From Acidobacteriota bacterium (GTDB taxonomy: Bacteria; Acidobacteriota; Blastocatellia; Pyrinomonadales; Pyrinomonadaceae): a DNA stretch of 64,000 nucleotides. Each line of letters begins with the position of its first letter. The stretch's first letter is position 1. Of the stretch, positions 41,127 to 50,800 are shown piece after piece. The stretch is from positions 124,001-188,000 of the forward strand of contig JAHBSI010000003.1 in NCBI GenBank assembly GCA_019639195.1, in the 5' to 3' direction. A model generated the notes under the pieces. The model was not told the origin of the DNA. It searched no databases and saw only the letters and a list, made by a program, of their open reading frames with translations. Made by a program: the position numbers and the translations under genes.

Positions 41127-42566
41127 TTACGGAAGATAACCGGCAGGAACCGGCACATCACCATTCGTGCCAAAGGCCGCAACATAGAGACCCTGGTCGG
41201 ACGAGCGGAGCCCGTACCAAAGGCCGGTGGAAGGCCGGAAGACCGAGATGTCGGTCTTGCCGTCACCTTCTATATCGTTCGGGGCCGGAATATCGGTCGC
41301 GTTCCCGAACTGTGCCGCATAAAAACCGTCCGTCGAGCGGTTCACGTACCAAACGCCGGTTGAAGGGCGATAGACAGCGATGTCGCTTCGGCCGTCGCCA
41401 TCATAATCGCCGACCACCGGACGATCTTCAGAAAGCCCGAACTGCACGGTTCGAAATCCTGCAGTTGACGCCTGAACATACCAGACGCCGGTCGAGGCCC
41501 TGTAAACCGCAAGATCGGAAACACCGTCGCCATCAAAATCTCCCGGCGTCGGGCGATCGGTCGAAAGACCGAACTGTCTGACGATCAGTCCGCTCGTAGA
41601 ACCCCAAATGTACCAAAGGCCGGTTGATGGGCGATAAACGGCAACGTCCGTCTTGAGGTCGCCATCGTAGTCCGCCTGGACCGGAATGTCACCATTCTGG
41701 CCAAAACCCATTATCAGGGTGCCGCCGCCGCTTTCGAGCACATACCAGGCACCTGTTGACGGACGAAAGACCCCGCGGTCCGTAATGCCGTCACCGTCAA
41801 AATCTCCCGGCGTGATCTTATCTCCGCTCGAACCGAACTGGATCGCCTGAAATCCGCCGTCGCTGCTGTTCAAGCTGTACCAGACACCGTCCGAAGGGCG
41901 CCAGACGGCAGTATCGCTTGCCGTATCGCTGTCAAAACTCGAGACGTTGGTGCCGGTGAGGGTGCTTTCGGCCGTTGTATAAATATAATCGCCCGAGGGT
42001 GAGCCGCTGCTGTCGGCCGCATTGCCCGCCGCGTAGAAGCTGATCTTGCCCTTGCGGGTCGCGGGTGCCGTCCAGTTGAAGGTCCAGGACTTTGACCCAA
42101 AGGTCGTTGGCGTGATGCCGTCAACGGTGTGTTCGACGTATGTGCGAGTTTTGCCGTTGACGAGGCCGACGATGGTCTGCATCTGTGCCGGTGTTTGGGA
42201 CGGCAGGTCAACCGTGCCGATCTGCTTGCCCTCGCGGTCGATCGCCGTCAGTTGGAAGCCGTAGATCGTCGCATCGCTCTGAGCGGTTCGTACGGTGATC
42301 GGTATCACCTGGCCGGGAAGGTAATTCGCAGGAATACCTGAGATCGTAACGCTTCCGGTTCCGCTGTTTACGGGAAAGCTTGCGTGACATGCAGTGCAAT
42401 TTGCCTCGCTCGGTGCACCGGTGAACGATGCTGAGGGGCCAAATGCGGACGCCGAGGTCCGCTCAACGCCTGGTTCAAAGACCAGCGAAACTGCCGCTGC
42501 AGATGCGACCACGGCCAGGATGATCGCAAACTTTAGAACGGCAATGCGTTCGAACTTTATGAACAT
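41127..42566 (-). CDS. Exported Reelin-like/choice-of-anchor protein with CxxCH motif and six FG-GAP-like repeats
   Basis: On the complement from ATG 42566, fixed by AAAGGAG 9 bases upstream; 479 residues. The signal/anchor helix is at about 10-28. Residues about 45-200 contain a C-T-A-C-H motif and a beta-sandwich (FPVNSGTGSVTISGIPANYL) as in 'choice-of-anchor V'/Reelin-like domains. Then come six repeats of about 47 residues, each with D-x-D-G-D (variants D-I-E-G-D-G and S-F-D-S-D) and A-V-x-R-x-S-x-G-x-W-Y. The same six-repeat array ends two other proteins nearby. Cell-surface localisation is inferred. Whether the CxxCH binds haem is unknown. Confidence 0.75.
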   Translation of the reverse strand: MFIKFERIAVLKFAIILAVVASAAAVSLVFEPGVERTSASAFGPSASFTGAPSEANCTACHASFPVNSGTGSVTISGIPANYLPGQVIPITVRTAQSDATIYGFQLTAIDREGKQIGTVDLPSQTPAQMQTIVGLVNGKTRTYVEHTVDGITPTTFGSKSWTFNWTAPATRKGKISFYAAGNAADSSGSPSGDYIYTTAESTLTGTNVSSFDSDTASDTAVWRPSDGVWYSLNSSDGGFQAIQFGSSGDKITPGDFDGDGITDRGVFRPSTGAWYVLESGGGTLIMGFGQNGDIPVQADYDGDLKTDVAVYRPSTGLWYIWGSTSGLIVRQFGLSTDRPTPGDFDGDGVSDLAVYRASTGVWYVQASTAGFRTVQFGLSEDRPVVGDYDGDGRSDIAVYRPSTGVWYVNRSTDGFYAAQFGNATDIPAPNDIEGDGKTDISVFRPSTGLWYGLRSSDQGLYVAAFGTNGDVPVPAGYLP

Positions 42567-42649
42567 AGCTTCTGCTCCTTTTCCTACGTGAAAGTAACGG
42601 TATTTATGACGCCATTCGGCGGTCAATGGTCTTAGGGATGCGTACGAAA

Positions 42650-42678
42650 ACGATATTCCTAATACGAAAGCAAGTCAA
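42650..42678 (-). promoter_or_regulatory. Candidate sigma70-type promoter for the 41127 gene
   Basis: On the complement, TTGACT (42678-42673) and TATCGT (42655-42650) are 17 bases apart, with a leader of about 78 bases before ATG 42566. The -10 is a moderate match. Confidence 0.45.
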
Positions 42679-42738
42679 ACATTATGACCGGAAGCCGGTC
42701 CACTCCTGAAGCATATCCGAGATCCGATCGCGAACGAA

Positions 42739-42783
42739 GCACAAACCGCACAAACCGCACAGAATGCACAAAACGCACAAATT
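42739..42783. repeat. Five tandem 9-base repeats
   Basis: Units GCACAAACC, GCACAAACC, GCACAGAAT, GCACAAAAC and GCACAAATT run head-to-tail in 42739-42783, with a further diverged unit to 42798. The tract lies between the terminator of the protease gene and the promoter of the 41127 gene. The encoded peptide in the minus frame (C-A-F-C-A-F-C-A-V) is a by-product, not a gene. Confidence 0.85.
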
Positions 42784-42846
42784 GATACAAAACGCACATC
42801 CGGGAGATGCGGGGTCCCAAAGGCCGTAGGCTTTTGACGTATAGAG

Positions 42847-42882
42847 TAAAAAAGGCTGCCCGGGAAGACTCCCGAACAGCCC
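42847..42882 (-). terminator. Rho-independent terminator of the M36 protease gene (42939)
   Basis: On the complement the hairpin GGCTGTTCGGGAG-TCT-TCCCGGGCAGCC (42882-42854) is followed by TTTTTTA (42853-42847). It begins about 57 bases after the gene's stop. Strong stem plus U-tract. Confidence 0.85.
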
Positions 42883-42938
42883 ATTGAGGTTATGTTTGCG
42901 GAAGGCCTTTTAACCCTCCGCAAAGCGTTGTCGGTCAA

Positions 42939-45900
42939 CTAGTTGCCCGAGTTGAAATGGAACGTGAACCTGCGGGCAGCACCAGTGTCACCGCTTGCGT
43001 TGTCCGAGATATTCACGACCCAAGTTCCATCAGCATTCTGGCCATCAAACGCCGACATTGGATTGTTCGGCGAGAAATTACCGCTCGGGAATTTGAGCGA
43101 ACTCGTACAGCCTGGTCCGGGGTTTGCCTGAGTTTCAACCGGCGGCAATCCGCCATCATCGTTTAGGAGGATGTTGGCGAGATTGTTGTTGCTGCATCCG
43201 GCGCCCGATCCGGTGTATCCGGGACGGTCAAAGACAACGACCGAGGTCGCGCCTGGCGATGTCAAGGTGATCTTGATATCACCCACCCACGTGTGGCTTA
43301 TGCCGCAGTCGGGATCACCAGTCGTTGCGTCACAGGTTCCGCCCGGGACCTCATCAATGCTGAAGTTCAGGTCCGAGATGGTACCAACGCCCGAGACGGG
43401 AACATTGATGTTCACGCCGGCCGGGGTGTTATCCGGAATAGCAACGTCCGGGCCCGTGTAGCTGACGTTCACGCCGCCGCCTCCACCGCCACCACCGACT
43501 AGGCCGGGGATGTATGCGGTCGGGACCGGGATGTCACTCGCAACACCGAAGCTGATGACCTGTAATCCGGCTGTAGATGCGTTGACGTACCAGGTGCCGC
43601 CGCGATAGACCGCGATGTCATCTTTGCCATCGCCGTCATAGTCGCCCGGTGCCGGTGTGTCGGATGCAAGGCCGAACTGGGTCGTGATCGTGTTGCCGGA
43701 CTGCGTGTAGATGTACCACGTGCCGTTGGACGGGCGGTAAACCGCTACGTCATCTTTGCCGTCGCCATCATAATCAGCCGGGACAAGCTTGTCACCGTCA
43801 ACGCCCCACGGCACTGCCGTGAAGTTCTGAGCGGGGACACCCGTCGCATTCGCCATGTAGAAGGTGTGATCGCTCGAACGATAGACCGCAAGGTTTGCCT
43901 TGCCGTCGCCATCTTTGTCCATCGCGAAAGGCTTGTCGCCTGTCGTTCCGAACTGTGCGATCGTGGTCGTCTGGCTTACTGTGCCCCAGATGTACCAATT
44001 GCCGTTTGAAGGCCTCCAGACAGCGATGTCAGCCTTATGGTCGCCATCGAAGTCTCCCGGAATTGCAATGTCGCCAACGACGCCATGTGCAAAACCGTTG
44101 AATACGAAGCCGTTCGAGTTCAAGACATAGAAGTCGGTGTTGCCTTCCGTGTTATCCGGACGGAACACTGCGAAATCTGCCTTGCCATCGCCGTCATAGT
44201 CGCCGGGGACGATCGTGTCGCCATTTGCACCCCAATGAAGGGCCGCAAATCCGGCGGTCGAACCAAGCGAGTACCAGTTGCCTTCTGACGGGCGGAATAC
44301 GGACGCGTCCGTCTTGCCGTCGCCGTCAAAGTCGGCTCTTGCGTTGTTGAACGTGGTGACCGGCGTACAGTTGAAGCTGCTGACGATCTGGACGTTATCG
44401 ATCCAGATACCTGTCGAGGCAACCGAGCTGTCTGACGCCATTCTCCAGCGGAAGCTTACGCTCTGGCCATTTGCCGCAGCAGGCAAATTGCCGACCGTGT
44501 CTTTGTAGCCGCCGCCGTTTCCTGTCCACGCCTGACGTCCGCCAAGCGGGTTCTGGAACGAGGTGCTAAGCGTACCGGTGTAGCCGTTTGAGACCCATGA
44601 TCCGCCGGCAGTGATGAAATCCTGCCATGCGCCGGCTCCGATCTTGATCTCAAGAACGGCACCGTCAAAGGTGTTCTCAGTTGCCCAGCTGTTGCGGAAC
44701 TTGATCTGAGCGGATGACGAACTGATCGGGATCGCGGGGGTTTCCAGCGAAGCCATGTTCACACCGGCTGGGTCATTAGCAAACGCGGCATTTGGTGCCG
44801 AGTTAGGAGTGGTCGTTACGGTCGTCCAGTTGATGAGCGTTCCGACATCCTGTGTATTCGTCCAACCTGAAGGCAGGTTCGGAGCTGTTACACCATCGAA
44901 ATTCTCAACGATGCCGACCGGCTGGCCAAGCACCATGCTGCGAACGACGGCCGGCTGTGTGCCGAGTGTGCTCGAAACAACGATGCTGACGTTGACCGTG
45001 CTTCCGCAGGGTGCGGCCGCACTAACGGTGTACGGAATGTTGTTCGTTACCGTCTGACCGTCATTGACCGTTCCGTAGTTAACAGGCGCACCGCCGTCAA
45101 TGCTAACCGTAACGTTGGTGATAGGTGCACCCGTGTTCGGGTTGATGACACCGATCGCGAGCTGAACCGTTTCGCCCGGATCCGGGTAACCGCTGCCGTT
45201 GCCGGACGCATCCGAAACTGCAAAGGTCGAGAGCGAAGCATTAGGCGAGTCAAACGCCTCAGTTACAGCAGTGGCTGACTGAACGCTAGCCGACCAGCCA
45301 AAACCGCGGATACGGAAGCCCTCACGGACATCCGAAGCGTCCGCAGAGGTTTGCGGCGAGACAGGTGCTGCAGCGGCGGCGGCAATGATGCCATCGCGTT
45401 CCTGAAGCATTGTCGGATTGACCGGCGTAAGCTTCATACCATCGGTTACGTTCTGAAGAACTGCTCTTGAGCCATCCGTGAAACCACGGCGGGCAACATA
45501 GAGAGTACGAACTTCCCAAAGGGCAGATTTCCAGATCTCACCCGCGTTATGCACCTGTGAGCAGCTGCCCGAGGTTGCGATTACGGGACTACGCGGGAAA
45601 GCGCTCGATACTGCAGTTGACGGAGTGCCGAGTGTGGTATCGCAGTTCGCGTTGATGTGACCGAAGGTCAGCGGGTTGTACGGCTTGTTCTGCGGGCCGC
45701 CTGTAAACGCCATAATGGCGGTCGGGAAGCGGCGAATACCGTAGAAGTAGTTTGACGTAAAACCGCTTCCAAGGAGATAGGTCGCATAACCACCTTCCGA
45801 GTAAATGCCGTTTGCCGGATCGGACGGTTTTGAGGTCATGACGTGAGCATAAAAGTCGCCCCAGCCTTCGCCCATCATTCCGCCCTGGTTGCCAAGGCCG

Positions 45901-47561
45901 GAGCCGTTGCCGTGCAGACGGTTCGAGGTGCCGTGCGTTACTTCGTGGATCACGATGTCAGCATCTCCAGTACCGTCTCGGTCAGGGGTTGGTCCGGTCC
46001 ACAGGAACATCTGCATACGTCCGCGTCCACCGTCAGCCGGGGTGGCGAAGTTTGCGTTGTTCGTACCAGACGAATCCTGGCCTTCCGACGAAACGCGGTC
46101 GTTGCCGAGGCCCTGACCGGTAAAGTTCACGTTCTGGAAGTTACGAGCCGCTTCGTTGAAGCCGAACTTGTAGAGTTCATCGTGGTAGCGGTTCATGATG
46201 TAGAACATCTGAATGACCGCACCGCGCTGAGCCTGAGCCGTAAGCGGATCATCGCCAGGTGCCGGACTTCCGGGAGGCGGATTCCAGGTCGACGTAAATA
46301 CGCGATTTGGGCTGCCGACAGGGATCGACCCGGGATCGACGCCGTTAGTGCCGTCACGGTCCAGACCGGCTTCGGTCGCGTTGCCGTCTAGTTTGTTGTC
46401 AGCATCGTTGATCCAGCCGTTATTGTTGAAGCTGTTCGGACCTTCGTTGCCGATGAATGTGACCTGATTACGCGAAGTCATCGCACCCTGAGTGCCAAGT
46501 GCCGGATCATTCGGGCCAGGTGAAAGAGGTGCAGCAGAACTTGCGATCTGTGCCCACGAAACAGGAAGTCCGTAAACGTCGTATGTCGCTGACGCGGTGC
46601 CGTCGTCGTCGGTGATATTCTTGTGCCAAAGGACAGTGCCGCTCTGGCCGTCAACGATCACGTAGTATGCGTTGACAGGCTGCCAAATAAGGACGCGCCA
46701 TGCCGGAACTGCAACACCGGGCTCCGTCGGGAAGTACATCTTCTCAGCGGTTGTAGCCCAATCACCGTTCCCGAACACAACTCTATTCGCGTCAGAGGCG
46801 GAGTCATTGCGAACCTTCTCGTCCGGTCGGAGGTCATGTCGGATGTGAGCCGCAGCAACGTGAACCGCAGCTGCAGGATCACCGAATTCGGTCGAGACCG
46901 AACCATAATCGATACCTGGAGCAAGGTTGTTGATCACGCGAATGAGGCTGCCGTCCTGTCGGAAGCCGGCTTTCACTTCGCCGCGGAATACCTCGATGCC
47001 GTTGATCCGCTGCTGAAGGTCAGCAAAGGACAGAACGCCGTTCGGGTTCGTGTAATCGGCAACGGTCACAAGGTTATCTACCTGGTCAGACGTGACGCCG
47101 ATCAGGTTTTGATTTTCTTTAATGAAGTTGCGAAGGATGTCAGCACGTTTTGCATCGGACGGGCCTGAAAGCCATTCGATGTTCTTGCTGTAAACATCAG
47201 GCGAAATGACCTCGGGGATGCGAATATCATTGTTGTATTCGATCTTGACCGTGGGCATTTTGCTGCGGAGTGATTCCTCACCACGCTTGAAATTGTCGCG
47301 GATATCCGAGACCAGAGCATCGCTCTTACCAGCACGCTGGCGGATCGCTGCAAGCTCGGCCTGCCCTTCTTTGGACTCACGGATATCCCACATCTTTGGG
47401 ATCCCTTCGTCGAGGCTGGACGTCCGCTGCAAAAGACCGGCTTTTACTCCGGCTTTTGAGTGGAAATAATTCGGCATGACGACCAAAGCCGCCACAATGC
47501 CGAGAACCAGTAGGCCTAGCAATGTTCCGCTACGCCAATCTCTGAAAAAACGTCTCTGCAT
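42939..47561 (-). CDS. Exported M36 fungalysin-type metalloprotease with six FG-GAP-like repeats and P domain
   Basis: A 1540-residue exported protein. The N-terminal hydrophobic helix (about 13-30) acts as a signal/anchor. A propeptide region (FTP-like, about 100-320) is followed by the catalytic domain with HEVTH (539-543) and the third zinc ligand in GEGWGDFY (about 566-573). That identifies family M36, the fungalysins, which degrade large proteins such as collagen or elastin. Later come beta-sandwich modules (about 760-1090), then six FG-GAP-like repeats (about 1095-1390, D-x-D-G-D-G-K pattern), a Gly-rich hinge (GGGGGGGG) and a proprotein-convertase P-like domain (about 1410-1540). It shares most of its layout with the neighbour at 47891. 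ATG 47561 is preceded by AGGAGG. Confidence 0.88.
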   Translation of the reverse strand: MQRRFFRDWRSGTLLGLLVLGIVAALVVMPNYFHSKAGVKAGLLQRTSSLDEGIPKMWDIRESKEGQAELAAIRQRAGKSDALVSDIRDNFKRGEESLRSKMPTVKIEYNNDIRIPEVISPDVYSKNIEWLSGPSDAKRADILRNFIKENQNLIGVTSDQVDNLVTVADYTNPNGVLSFADLQQRINGIEVFRGEVKAGFRQDGSLIRVINNLAPGIDYGSVSTEFGDPAAAVHVAAAHIRHDLRPDEKVRNDSASDANRVVFGNGDWATTAEKMYFPTEPGVAVPAWRVLIWQPVNAYYVIVDGQSGTVLWHKNITDDDGTASATYDVYGLPVSWAQIASSAAPLSPGPNDPALGTQGAMTSRNQVTFIGNEGPNSFNNNGWINDADNKLDGNATEAGLDRDGTNGVDPGSIPVGSPNRVFTSTWNPPPGSPAPGDDPLTAQAQRGAVIQMFYIMNRYHDELYKFGFNEAARNFQNVNFTGQGLGNDRVSSEGQDSSGTNNANFATPADGGRGRMQMFLWTGPTPDRDGTGDADIVIHEVTHGTSNRLHGNGSGLGNQGGMMGEGWGDFYAHVMTSKPSDPANGIYSEGGYATYLLGSGFTSNYFYGIRRFPTAIMAFTGGPQNKPYNPLTFGHINANCDTTLGTPSTAVSSAFPRSPVIATSGSCSQVHNAGEIWKSALWEVRTLYVARRGFTDGSRAVLQNVTDGMKLTPVNPTMLQERDGIIAAAAAAPVSPQTSADASDVREGFRIRGFGWSASVQSATAVTEAFDSPNASLSTFAVSDASGNGSGYPDPGETVQLAIGVINPNTGAPITNVTVSIDGGAPVNYGTVNDGQTVTNNIPYTVSAAAPCGSTVNVSIVVSSTLGTQPAVVRSMVLGQPVGIVENFDGVTAPNLPSGWTNTQDVGTLINWTTVTTTPNSAPNAAFANDPAGVNMASLETPAIPISSSSAQIKFRNSWATENTFDGAVLEIKIGAGAWQDFITAGGSWVSNGYTGTLSTSFQNPLGGRQAWTGNGGGYKDTVGNLPAAANGQSVSFRWRMASDSSVASTGIWIDNVQIVSSFNCTPVTTFNNARADFDGDGKTDASVFRPSEGNWYSLGSTAGFAALHWGANGDTIVPGDYDGDGKADFAVFRPDNTEGNTDFYVLNSNGFVFNGFAHGVVGDIAIPGDFDGDHKADIAVWRPSNGNWYIWGTVSQTTTIAQFGTTGDKPFAMDKDGDGKANLAVYRSSDHTFYMANATGVPAQNFTAVPWGVDGDKLVPADYDGDGKDDVAVYRPSNGTWYIYTQSGNTITTQFGLASDTPAPGDYDGDGKDDIAVYRGGTWYVNASTAGLQVISFGVASDIPVPTAYIPGLVGGGGGGGGVNVSYTGPDVAIPDNTPAGVNINVPVSGVGTISDLNFSIDEVPGGTCDATTGDPDCGISHTWVGDIKITLTSPGATSVVVFDRPGYTGSGAGCSNNNLANILLNDDGGLPPVETQANPGPGCTSSLKFPSGNFSPNNPMSAFDGQNADGTWVVNISDNASGDTGAARRFTFHFNSGN

Positions 47562-47828
47562 TTATTGAAGCCCTCCTAAAGCTTTCCTTCTACGTTTTCG
47601 TGTATTGTTGAGACCGTTCAGAAAAAAACAGCTGCCATCTTCTGGTCCATTGACCGATGTTCATGCTGTCAAATGCTAACTTTTAGTCCCCTTGGGACGT
47701 TGCAGAACGGTCAACAAGCTATATAGCGGGATCCCGTTCGGTCTTGGGCGCGAGCCAAATCTTAAAGTAATGTCAGTTTCCTGACCAGCTTTTTCTGAAA
47801 GTATTCCGTTAGGTTTTAACAGAAAAAT
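47562..47828. other. Intergenic region upstream of the M36 gene
   Basis: About 267 bases with no convincing gene. AGGAGG for the 42939 gene is near 47572-47577. On the complement TTGACA lies at about 47667-47672 without a good -10 partner. Nothing else recognised. Confidence 0.45.
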
Positions 47829-47861
47829 GGCCGAAGGTCAATCGAAATTCGACCTTCGGCC
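47829..47861 (-). terminator. Rho-independent terminator of the M36 protease gene (47891)
   Basis: A perfect 11-base-pair stem GGCCGAAGGTC/GACCTTCGGCC (47829-47861) lies 29 bases beyond the stop. It is followed on the minus strand by ATTTTTCTG. Confidence 0.85.
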
Positions 47862-47890
47862 AATAAAGAGGCTAAAGAGACCGCTGGAAT

Positions 47891-50800
47891 TTACTTCCCG
47901 GGAATCGGTGTATCCGCCGGAAGTCCGAAGGAAACCACCCCAAAACCAGCGGTTGAGCGGTTCAGATACCACAATCCGGCCCGGTAAACAGCTTGATCAT
48001 ACTTTCCGTCGCCGTCATAGTCGCCGGGAGCAGGAATGTCACCGTTCAGGCCGAACTGGATCACGGAATACTGGCCGTCGCTGCTTCTTAAGCTATACCA
48101 CGTACCGTTGGACGGGCGGAAGACCGCAACATCGGACTTGCCGTCACCATCGTAATCACCCGGAACCGGCCGATCGTCCGATAATCCGAAACCAACCGCC
48201 GTAAACGAACCATTTGAAGAGTTTAGCCGATACCAGACCCCGTTTGACGGGCGGAAGACGCTTACATCTGCCTTGCCGTCGCCGTCCCAGTCTCCGGAAA
48301 GGGCCTGGTCGCCGTTCAATCCGAAGCTTACGACGTTAAAAGCATCATTTGAGCTGTTCATCCAATACCAGCGGCCTTCGGACCCGCGATACACAGCAAC
48401 ATCGGCTTTGCCGTCACCGTCGAAGTCACCGGCTCGCGGCACATCACCATTGATGCCGAACTGTCTGACAGCAAACTGGCTGTCGCTGCTGCGGAAGATG
48501 TACCAGACACCGCTGGACGGGCGAAATACGGCAACATCCGTTTTGCCGTCGCCGTCAAAATCGCCCGGTGTCGGAATGTCGCCCGGCGAACCGAAGTGCA
48601 TCGCCGTAAAGCCTGCAGTTGAACGATCAAGATACCAGTCGCCCGAAGGATCCCTGAAGACGGACACGTCGGTCTTCCCGTCGCCGTCAAAGTCCGCCGG
48701 GGCCTTGGAGTTATTCTCGACCGGCGTGCAGACCGCATTGCCGAAAACCGTTACGTTGTCGATATACCAGCCGTCGATACCTGTGTTGTCATCTGCACCA
48801 AAACGCCATTTGAACTGTACGTTCTGGCCGGCGGCAGCAACAGGCAGCCTGACAGTTGTAGTGATATAGTTGCCGGAATCACCGCTCCAACCCGGTCGAT
48901 TTGCGATCGGGTTGTTGGTTCCGCCTTGCAATGTTCCGTTGTAGCCGTTGGTAAGAAACACACCGCCCGCGGCCTGAATATCCACAAACGGGCCTCCGCC
49001 GATGCTGATCTCTAGAACGCCGCCGTCCCAGCCGGCTTCCGTGTTGAATTTGTGTATAAAGCTCAATGCCGCGTTCTGAGTCGTGATCGGGAACGCGGGT
49101 GATGTTAGGTCAGTGCCGCCGCCTGTGGCTACCGGATCCGCGACGAAGACCGAATTTGGAAACGTATTGGGAGAAGCTGTCGAAGTTACGAACGGCTGCC
49201 CGCCCTGCACAGCAACAGCTGTCCAACCTGTGGGAAAGGAAGGAGCCGTAACCGTATCGAAATTCTCGAAATGAGTTGCCGAGGGCTGGCCAATTGCGAG
49301 GTCCTTTGTGAATGCCCCGTTCCCAAGACTGCTTGTGATGTTGAATGTCAGGGTGATCACCGACCCGCACGCTGTATTCTCCGGGACAGTGTAGGAGATG
49401 ACCTTCGTTACGGATCCGCCGACCGGTATGGTGCCGTAGCTCGTCGATCCGGCGCCGACTATTGTCAGGGTTACACCGGTTGCGTCGGTACCGCCGAAAT
49501 TCGACAGCGGGATGGTCATCGTGAGTGTTTCACCCGGATCCGGTGCGCCTGTTCCGTTGCCCGAAGTGTCGGAGATCGTCATCTCAGGCGTCTGAACGAC
49601 ATTCGGGACATCAAAGGCTTGTGTCACGCGGGTGTTTCCGCTGCCGGTACCAACATTCTGGATCGAAGCACTGTAACCAACCCCGCGGGTCGCAAATCCC
49701 TGCCAGACATCTGCGGCATCAACACCGGCGTCCGGCGCAACCGCACTTGCTTGAGCCGCCGCAATGATCGCGTCACGCTCAGTAAGAAAGGTTGGCCCGA
49801 GCGGAGCCAACTTCATACCGTCTGTCACAAGCTGGAGCGTCTTACGATTGCCGACCGCCCAACCAAGCCGCGTTACAAACCGTGCACGCACTTCCCACAA
49901 AGTGGAACTCCAGATCTCACCAAGATTGTGAACCTGATCTGCGGTCGATGAGCCGAAAGGTCCGCGAGGGTAGGCACCATCAGTGACGTCAAGCTGGGTC
50001 TGATCGGCATCAGCAAAGGTCAGCGGGTTGTGCGGCTTTCCATTTGGCCCCGTGAATGCACGTACTGCCTTTGGAAAACGGCGAATGCCGTAATAGTAGT
50101 TATTTACGAAGCCCGACGAGAGATATGTGTCGTAAGAACCCGTAGTGTAGATGCCGTTGATCGGATCGGTCGGCTCGCTCAACAGGCTGTGCCCGTAGAA
50201 GTCGCCCCAGCCTTCACCCATTCCGCGTGACATATTCAACGAAAGGCCGCTGCCATTGCCGTGAAGGCGATTTGAAAGGCCGTGCGAGAACTCGTGGATC
50301 ACCACATCCGCGTCAAAGTTGCCGTCGATATCGGGATTCGGGCCGCTCCAGAGATACATTTGCATGCGGCCGCGTCCGCCGTCGGCGGGCGTCGAAAAGT
50401 TCGCGTTATTCGTGCCCGACGTATCCTGGCCTTCGCCGCGTACACGATCACCCCCAACGCCGCCGCGTCCGAAATTGTCCTGCTGGAAGTTGCGGGCCTG
50501 CTCAGTGAAACCGAGGCGGTAAAGCTCGTCGTGATACCAGTTCGTGATGTAGAAAAGCTGCGTGACGCTGCCTTGCTGATACGCGCTGCCCGGATAGGTC
50601 TGCGGTGACGGAACCGGTTGGTCACCGGAGTTCGTGTTCGGGTTAAAGGGCTGGAACGTGTACACGAAGTTTCGAGCGGCGCTCGAGGCTTCGCTGTTCG
50701 GGTCAACACCGTCACTGCCGTCGCGATCGAGCCCGGCCTGGATAGCGTTGCCGTCCGTGACCGTTACACCATCGGCGATCCAACCATTGTTGTTGAACTG

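Noticed and set aside
42739..42798. CRISPR-like repeat array
   Set aside because: Units are 9 bases with no spacers and there are no cas genes; a tandem microsatellite fits better.
42675..42938. Minus-strand cysteine-rich open frame
   Set aside because: Its C-A-F-C-A-V pattern is the translation of the 9-base repeat, and the frame crosses the terminator of the protease gene.
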